Source of the DNA: Pseudomonadota bacterium
GTDB taxonomy: Bacteria; Pseudomonadota; Alphaproteobacteria; UBA8366; JADFVY01
Length of the DNA: 9,107 bases
Assembly (NCBI GenBank): GCA_030671915.1
Contig: DAOVHN010000057.1
Location: 1 to 9,107 of the forward strand
Direction of reading: 5' to 3'
This document shows positions 6,290-9,107 of this stretch, one piece after another; position 1 is the stretch's first letter, and each line of letters begins with the position of its first letter. A model generated the notes under the pieces. That model did no database searches. It had not been told where the DNA came from and saw only the letters and a program-made list of their open reading frames with translations. The position numbers were made by a program, and so were the translations under genes.

Positions 6290-6365
6290 GCCCGGGTAGC
6301 TCAGTTGGTAGAGCAGGGGATTGAAAATCCCCGTGTCGGCAGTTCGAATCTGTCCCCGGGCACCA
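6290..6365 (+). tRNA. tRNA-Phe (anticodon GAA)
   Basis: The 76-nt sequence folds as a standard cloverleaf. The acceptor stem is GCCCGGG (6290-6296) with CCCGGGC (6355-6361), discriminator A at 6362 and CCA encoded at 6363-6365. The D arm contains TAGCTCAGTTGGTAGAGC. The anticodon arm GGGGA-TTGAAAA-TCCCC shows anticodon GAA, and the T arm contains the GTTCGAATC core. It inserts phenylalanine. A T tract follows immediately. tRNA-Phe next to yacG is a familiar alphaproteobacterial arrangement. Confidence 0.97.
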
Positions 6366-6375
6366 TTTTTTCTTT
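6366..6375 (+). terminator. T-rich tract after tRNA-Phe
   Basis: Six T residues followed by CTTT come directly after the encoded CCA. With the GC-rich acceptor/T-arm helices upstream this may end transcription of the tRNA and keep it separate from the downstream transporter unit. No separate terminator hairpin is seen. Confidence 0.4.
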
Positions 6376-6419
6376 CCCATGCCGTCGTCCTCCGCCGCCG
6401 CCCGAGCAGGCATCGGTGT

Positions 6420-6468
6420 AAACCGGAAATGCGGTTTGCTTGCACGTTATGTTGCAATGCGGGATAAA
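6420..6468 (+). promoter_or_regulatory. Dyads and possible promoter upstream of the SulP gene
   Basis: Two dyads stand close together: AAACCG-N6-CGGTTT (6420-6437) and TTGCA-N8-TGCAA (6440-6457). A possible promoter overlaps the second: TTGCAC (6440-6445), a 17-bp gap, then GATAAA (6463-6468), both weak matches to the sigma-70 consensus. The arrangement could be an operator over the sulP promoter, with a leader of about 145 nt. No regulator is encoded nearby. Confidence 0.3.
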
Positions 6469-6620
6469 CGCTCTATCTAAGACGCAATCGACTGGACCCG
6501 GGGAAACTCCGGGTGGCTCTTCCGGCAGCTAATCCGCCGGACAACTCGACCGACATCCTTGCTTGCCTTGGAACGGATCGCCCGAATCCGAACGGTTTCG
6601 TATTCTTTACCGGATTTTTT

Positions 6621-8105
6621 ATGCATTTATTCATTGCCTACCGTGACCAATGGTTCGGCAACATCCGCGGCGATGTCCTCGCCGGACTCGTGGTCGCCCT
6701 GGCGCTCATTCCCGAAGCCATCGCCTTTTCCATCATAGCCGGAGTCGATCCCAAGGTCGGGCTCTATGCGTCGTTTTCGATTGCGGTGATTGTCGGGATC
6801 ACGGGTGGCCGACCAGGCATGATTTCGGCGGCGACAGCGGCAACCGCCGTGCTGATGGTGACGCTGGTCCGCGACCACGGCCTGCAATATCTTCTGGCGG
6901 CGACGGTCCTCGCCGGGCTGCTGCAGATCGCCGCCGGGTTCCTGCGGCTCGGCTACGTCATGCGTTTCGTGTCGCGCTCGGTGATGACGGGTTTCGTCAA
7001 CGCGCTGGCGATTCTCATTTTCATGGCCCAGCTACCCGAACTGTTCGGCGTTCCATGGCTGACCTACGTCATGGTCGCGGCCGGCCTCGCCATCATCTAT
7101 CTGTTTCCGATGGTGACCAAGTCCATTCCGTCGCCGCTTGTTTGTATCGTTGCCCTGACGGCTGTCACCCTTGCCTTCGGCTTCGATCTGCGCACCGTGG
7201 CGGATATGGGCGAATTGCCGTCAACATTGCCTGTCTTTCTCATCCCGCAAATCCCCCTGACCCTTGAAACCTTGCTGATCATCCTGCCCTATTCGGCGGC
7301 TGTCGCGGCGGTGGGCTTGCTCGAATCGCTGATGACGGCGTCGATCGTGGAAGATCTCACCGACACGCCGAGCAACCTGAACCAGGAATGCGTCGGCCAG
7401 GGCATCGCCAACACGGCGACGGGCTTCATCGGTGGCATGGCCGGCTGCGCGATGATCGGCCAGTCGATCATCAATGTGAAATCGGGCGGCCGCGGCCGGC
7501 TTTCCACCGTCAGCGCCGGCGTATTTCTCCTGTTTATGATCGTCGTGCTCGGCGACCAGGTGAAGCAGATACCGATGGCGGCCCTCGTCGCCATCATGAT
7601 CATGGTGTCGATCGGCACCTTCAGCTGGTCATCGATCAAGAACCTGCGCACCCATCCGCGCAGCTCGTCGCTTGTCATGATCGCGACCGTCGCCTGCGTC
7701 GTGGTGACCCATAATCTCGCGATCGGCGTTCTCGCTGGCGTGCTGCTGTCCGGTATCTTCTTCGCCTGGAAAATCGCGAAGATTTTCCGCGTCACATCGA
7801 CCTTGTCCGCGGATGGCAGGGCGCGAACCTACGTCGTGGAAGGCCAGGTTTTCTTCGCCTCGGCGGAGAATTTCACCGCCTCGTTCGACTTCAAGGAAGC
7901 GCTCGAGAGGGTCGTCATCGATGTCGGCCGCGCCCATATCTGGGATATCTCCAGCGTGGCCGCGCTCGATATGATCGTCCTGAAATTCCGCCGCGAGGGC
8001 GCCGAGGTGGAAATCGTAGGCCTGAACGAGGCCAGCGAGACGATCGTGGACCAGCTCGCGATTCATGATAAACCCGGGGCGCTGGAACGCCTCATGGGGC
8101 ATTAA
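6621..8105 (+). CDS. SulP/SLC26 family inorganic anion transporter with C-terminal STAS domain
   Basis: This 494-residue inner-membrane protein has about 12 hydrophobic segments in residues 18-385, then a cytoplasmic STAS domain in about 400-490. Family marks include [51 protein letters not shown] (TM3 region), [23 protein letters not shown], and [20 protein letters not shown], whose Glu235 lies in the substrate-site helix by analogy. SulP members move sulfate, bicarbonate or carboxylates, often with Na+ or H+; the substrate here is not clear. The STAS segment has DISS (442-445) where anti-sigma antagonists carry the DxSG phosphosite. ATG 6621 begins right before the conserved N-terminus, but lacks an obvious Shine-Dalgarno; a GTG at 6513 would add 36 unconvincing residues. 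The Usp gene starts 17 bp after the stop. Confidence 0.92.
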   Translation: MHLFIAYRDQWFGNIRGDVLAGLVVALALIPEAIAFSIIAGVDPKVGLYASFSIAVIVGITGGRPGMISAATAATAVLMVTLVRDHGLQYLLAATVLAGLLQIAAGFLRLGYVMRFVSRSVMTGFVNALAILIFMAQLPELFGVPWLTYVMVAAGLAIIYLFPMVTKSIPSPLVCIVALTAVTLAFGFDLRTVADMGELPSTLPVFLIPQIPLTLETLLIILPYSAAVAAVGLLESLMTASIVEDLTDTPSNLNQECVGQGIANTATGFIGGMAGCAMIGQSIINVKSGGRGRLSTVSAGVFLLFMIVVLGDQVKQIPMAALVAIMIMVSIGTFSWSSIKNLRTHPRSSSLVMIATVACVVVTHNLAIGVLAGVLLSGIFFAWKIAKIFRVTSTLSADGRARTYVVEGQVFFASAENFTASFDFKEALERVVIDVGRAHIWDISSVAALDMIVLKFRREGAEVEIVGLNEASETIVDQLAIHDKPGALERLMGH

Positions 8106-8121
8106 GGGAGGATGAGAAGCA

Positions 8122-8976
8122 ATGTCTAAAATATGCGCATTGGTGGACGGCTCCGTTTATTCCGAGAGCGTCAGCGACCATGCGGCCTGGATCGCGCAAC
8201 GGGCGGGATATTCGGTGGACCTGCTGCATGTCCTCGGCCGGCGCGAGACCTCGGGCGCGCCGTCGAACCTCAGCGGGGCCATAACGCTGGGCGCGCGCAC
8301 GGCGCTTCTGGAAGAGCTTAGCGCGCTGGACGAGCAGCGGGGAAAGCTCGCCCAGAAATACGGCCGGGCGATCCTCGACGACGCCAAGGCGCGCATCGAG
8401 GCCGCGGGCGTGGCCGACGTCACCGCGGTGCTGAGGATCGGCGACATCGTCGAGACGGTCGCCGAATTCGAGGCCGACGCCAAAATGGTGGTGGTCGGCA
8501 AGCGCGGCGAGGCCGCCGATTTCGCGAAACTGCATCTCGGCTCCAACCTCGAACGCATTGTCCGCGCCGGCCGAAAGCCCGTTCTGGTTGCCTCGCGCAC
8601 CTTCAAACCGATCGAACGCTTTTTGATCGCCTATGATGGCGGCGCCAGCAGCATGAAGGCGATCGACCATGTCGCCGGCAGCGCGCTCTTCGCTGGATTG
8701 CAGTGCCGCCTTCTGACCGTCGGTCCGGATACGGACGAGACCCGAAAGCGGCTGGCCGATGCACGGGCAACACTGGAGGGCGCGGGTTACGCGGTCGAGG
8801 CCAGCATCGTACAGGGCCAGCCCGAGACAGTGATCTCTCATGCCGTCGAATCCGAAGCGATCGACCTCCTGGTCATGGGCGCCTATGGCCACTCCCGCGT
8901 CCGCAGCCTGATCATCGGCTCCACCACCACCGGCATGATCCGCTCCTGCAAGATACCGATCGCGCTGTTCCGCTGA
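8122..8976 (+). CDS. Tandem-domain universal stress protein (UspA family)
   Basis: This 284-residue cytoplasmic protein consists of two Usp domains, about 1-158 and 163-284. The second has the full ATP-binding motif G-x2-G-x9-G-S (Gly253, Gly256, Gly266-Ser267, in GAYGHSRVRSLIIGSTT) and the early strand LIAYDGG with Asp172. The first has Asp9 in LVDGS and a near-consensus G126-x2-G129-x10-G140-S141, one residue longer than usual, so its nucleotide binding is less certain. A GGGAGGA site at 8106-8112 stands 9 bp before the ATG. The gene follows the SulP stop by 16 bp and is surely in the same transcript. Usp proteins commonly bind ATP and modulate partners, so regulation of the transporter is a reasonable inference. 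No convincing terminator is seen after the stop. Confidence 0.93.
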   Translation: MSKICALVDGSVYSESVSDHAAWIAQRAGYSVDLLHVLGRRETSGAPSNLSGAITLGARTALLEELSALDEQRGKLAQKYGRAILDDAKARIEAAGVADVTAVLRIGDIVETVAEFEADAKMVVVGKRGEAADFAKLHLGSNLERIVRAGRKPVLVASRTFKPIERFLIAYDGGASSMKAIDHVAGSALFAGLQCRLLTVGPDTDETRKRLADARATLEGAGYAVEASIVQGQPETVISHAVESEAIDLLVMGAYGHSRVRSLIIGSTTTGMIRSCKIPIALFR

Positions 8977-9107
8977 GGCGAGACCCGAACAAACCCGACA
9001 GGTTCAGCGTTGTTTGCTGGGCCCAACTCTGCTTCAACGGCATCGATCGGAAGCGCCCTTACGGAAAATCGGCTATAGGTCGGTGGGTGTTCCAATTTCG
9101 GTGACGA

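Noticed and set aside
6513..6620. GTG start for the SulP protein adding 36 residues
   Set aside because: The extra residues resemble no SulP N-terminus; the conserved sequence begins at the ATG at 6621.
8977..9107. Possible gene start or terminator after the Usp gene
   Set aside because: No believable start with a ribosome site and no hairpin plus T tract was found in the last 131 bp.

Overview
The window comes from a GC-rich bacterium, most likely an alphaproteobacterium of Rhodospirillales or a similar lineage. The grounds are protein sequence character and the block hisG-hisD-UPF0262-low-Mr phosphatase ... maf-RNase E/G-yacG-tRNA-Phe, a gene order I know from many alphaproteobacteria. The species cannot be fixed from sequence alone.

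Layout on the + strand. (1) 1-2507: a tightly packed run with overlapping or nearly abutting genes, holding the 3' end of hisG (short-form ATP phosphoribosyltransferase), complete hisD, a UPF0262 protein and a low-molecular-weight phosphatase-like protein. (2) 2519-3118: a CDA-fold nucleoside deaminase with its own Shine-Dalgarno site. (3) 3119-3788: about 670 bp without a convincing protein gene. It holds a nested inverted-repeat element of a widely dispersed type (3190-3323). Beyond this lies a less GC-rich segment whose minus strand carries a -35/-10 pair and, about 205 nt further on, an intrinsic terminator, suggesting an unannotated small RNA. infA, usually found next to maf in this neighbourhood, is not visible. 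(4) 3789-5940: maf, a short RNase E/G and yacG, coupled by ATGA or near-overlap junctions. (5) 5965-6234: a 270-bp element with near-perfect 33-bp terminal inverted repeats enclosing two long hairpins (a predicted three-way junction), flanked by TA within CTAG. It looks like a non-autonomous IS630/mariner-type insertion. (6) 6290-6365: tRNA-Phe(GAA) with encoded CCA and a T tract. (7) 6621-8976: a SulP anion transporter with a STAS domain and a tandem universal-stress protein, probably one transcription unit. The last 131 bp show no recognisable gene.

How the parts fit: the first block is housekeeping histidine synthesis followed by two small conserved proteins that habitually travel with it. 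The maf-RNase E/G-yacG block combines nucleotide sanitation, RNA processing and a gyrase-binding zinc protein. The sulP-usp pair is an accessory transport unit in which the nucleotide-binding Usp protein may tune the transporter. The points most worth a second look are the three-way-junction repeat beside tRNA-Phe, the candidate minus-strand sRNA in the maf upstream region, and the altered infA position.
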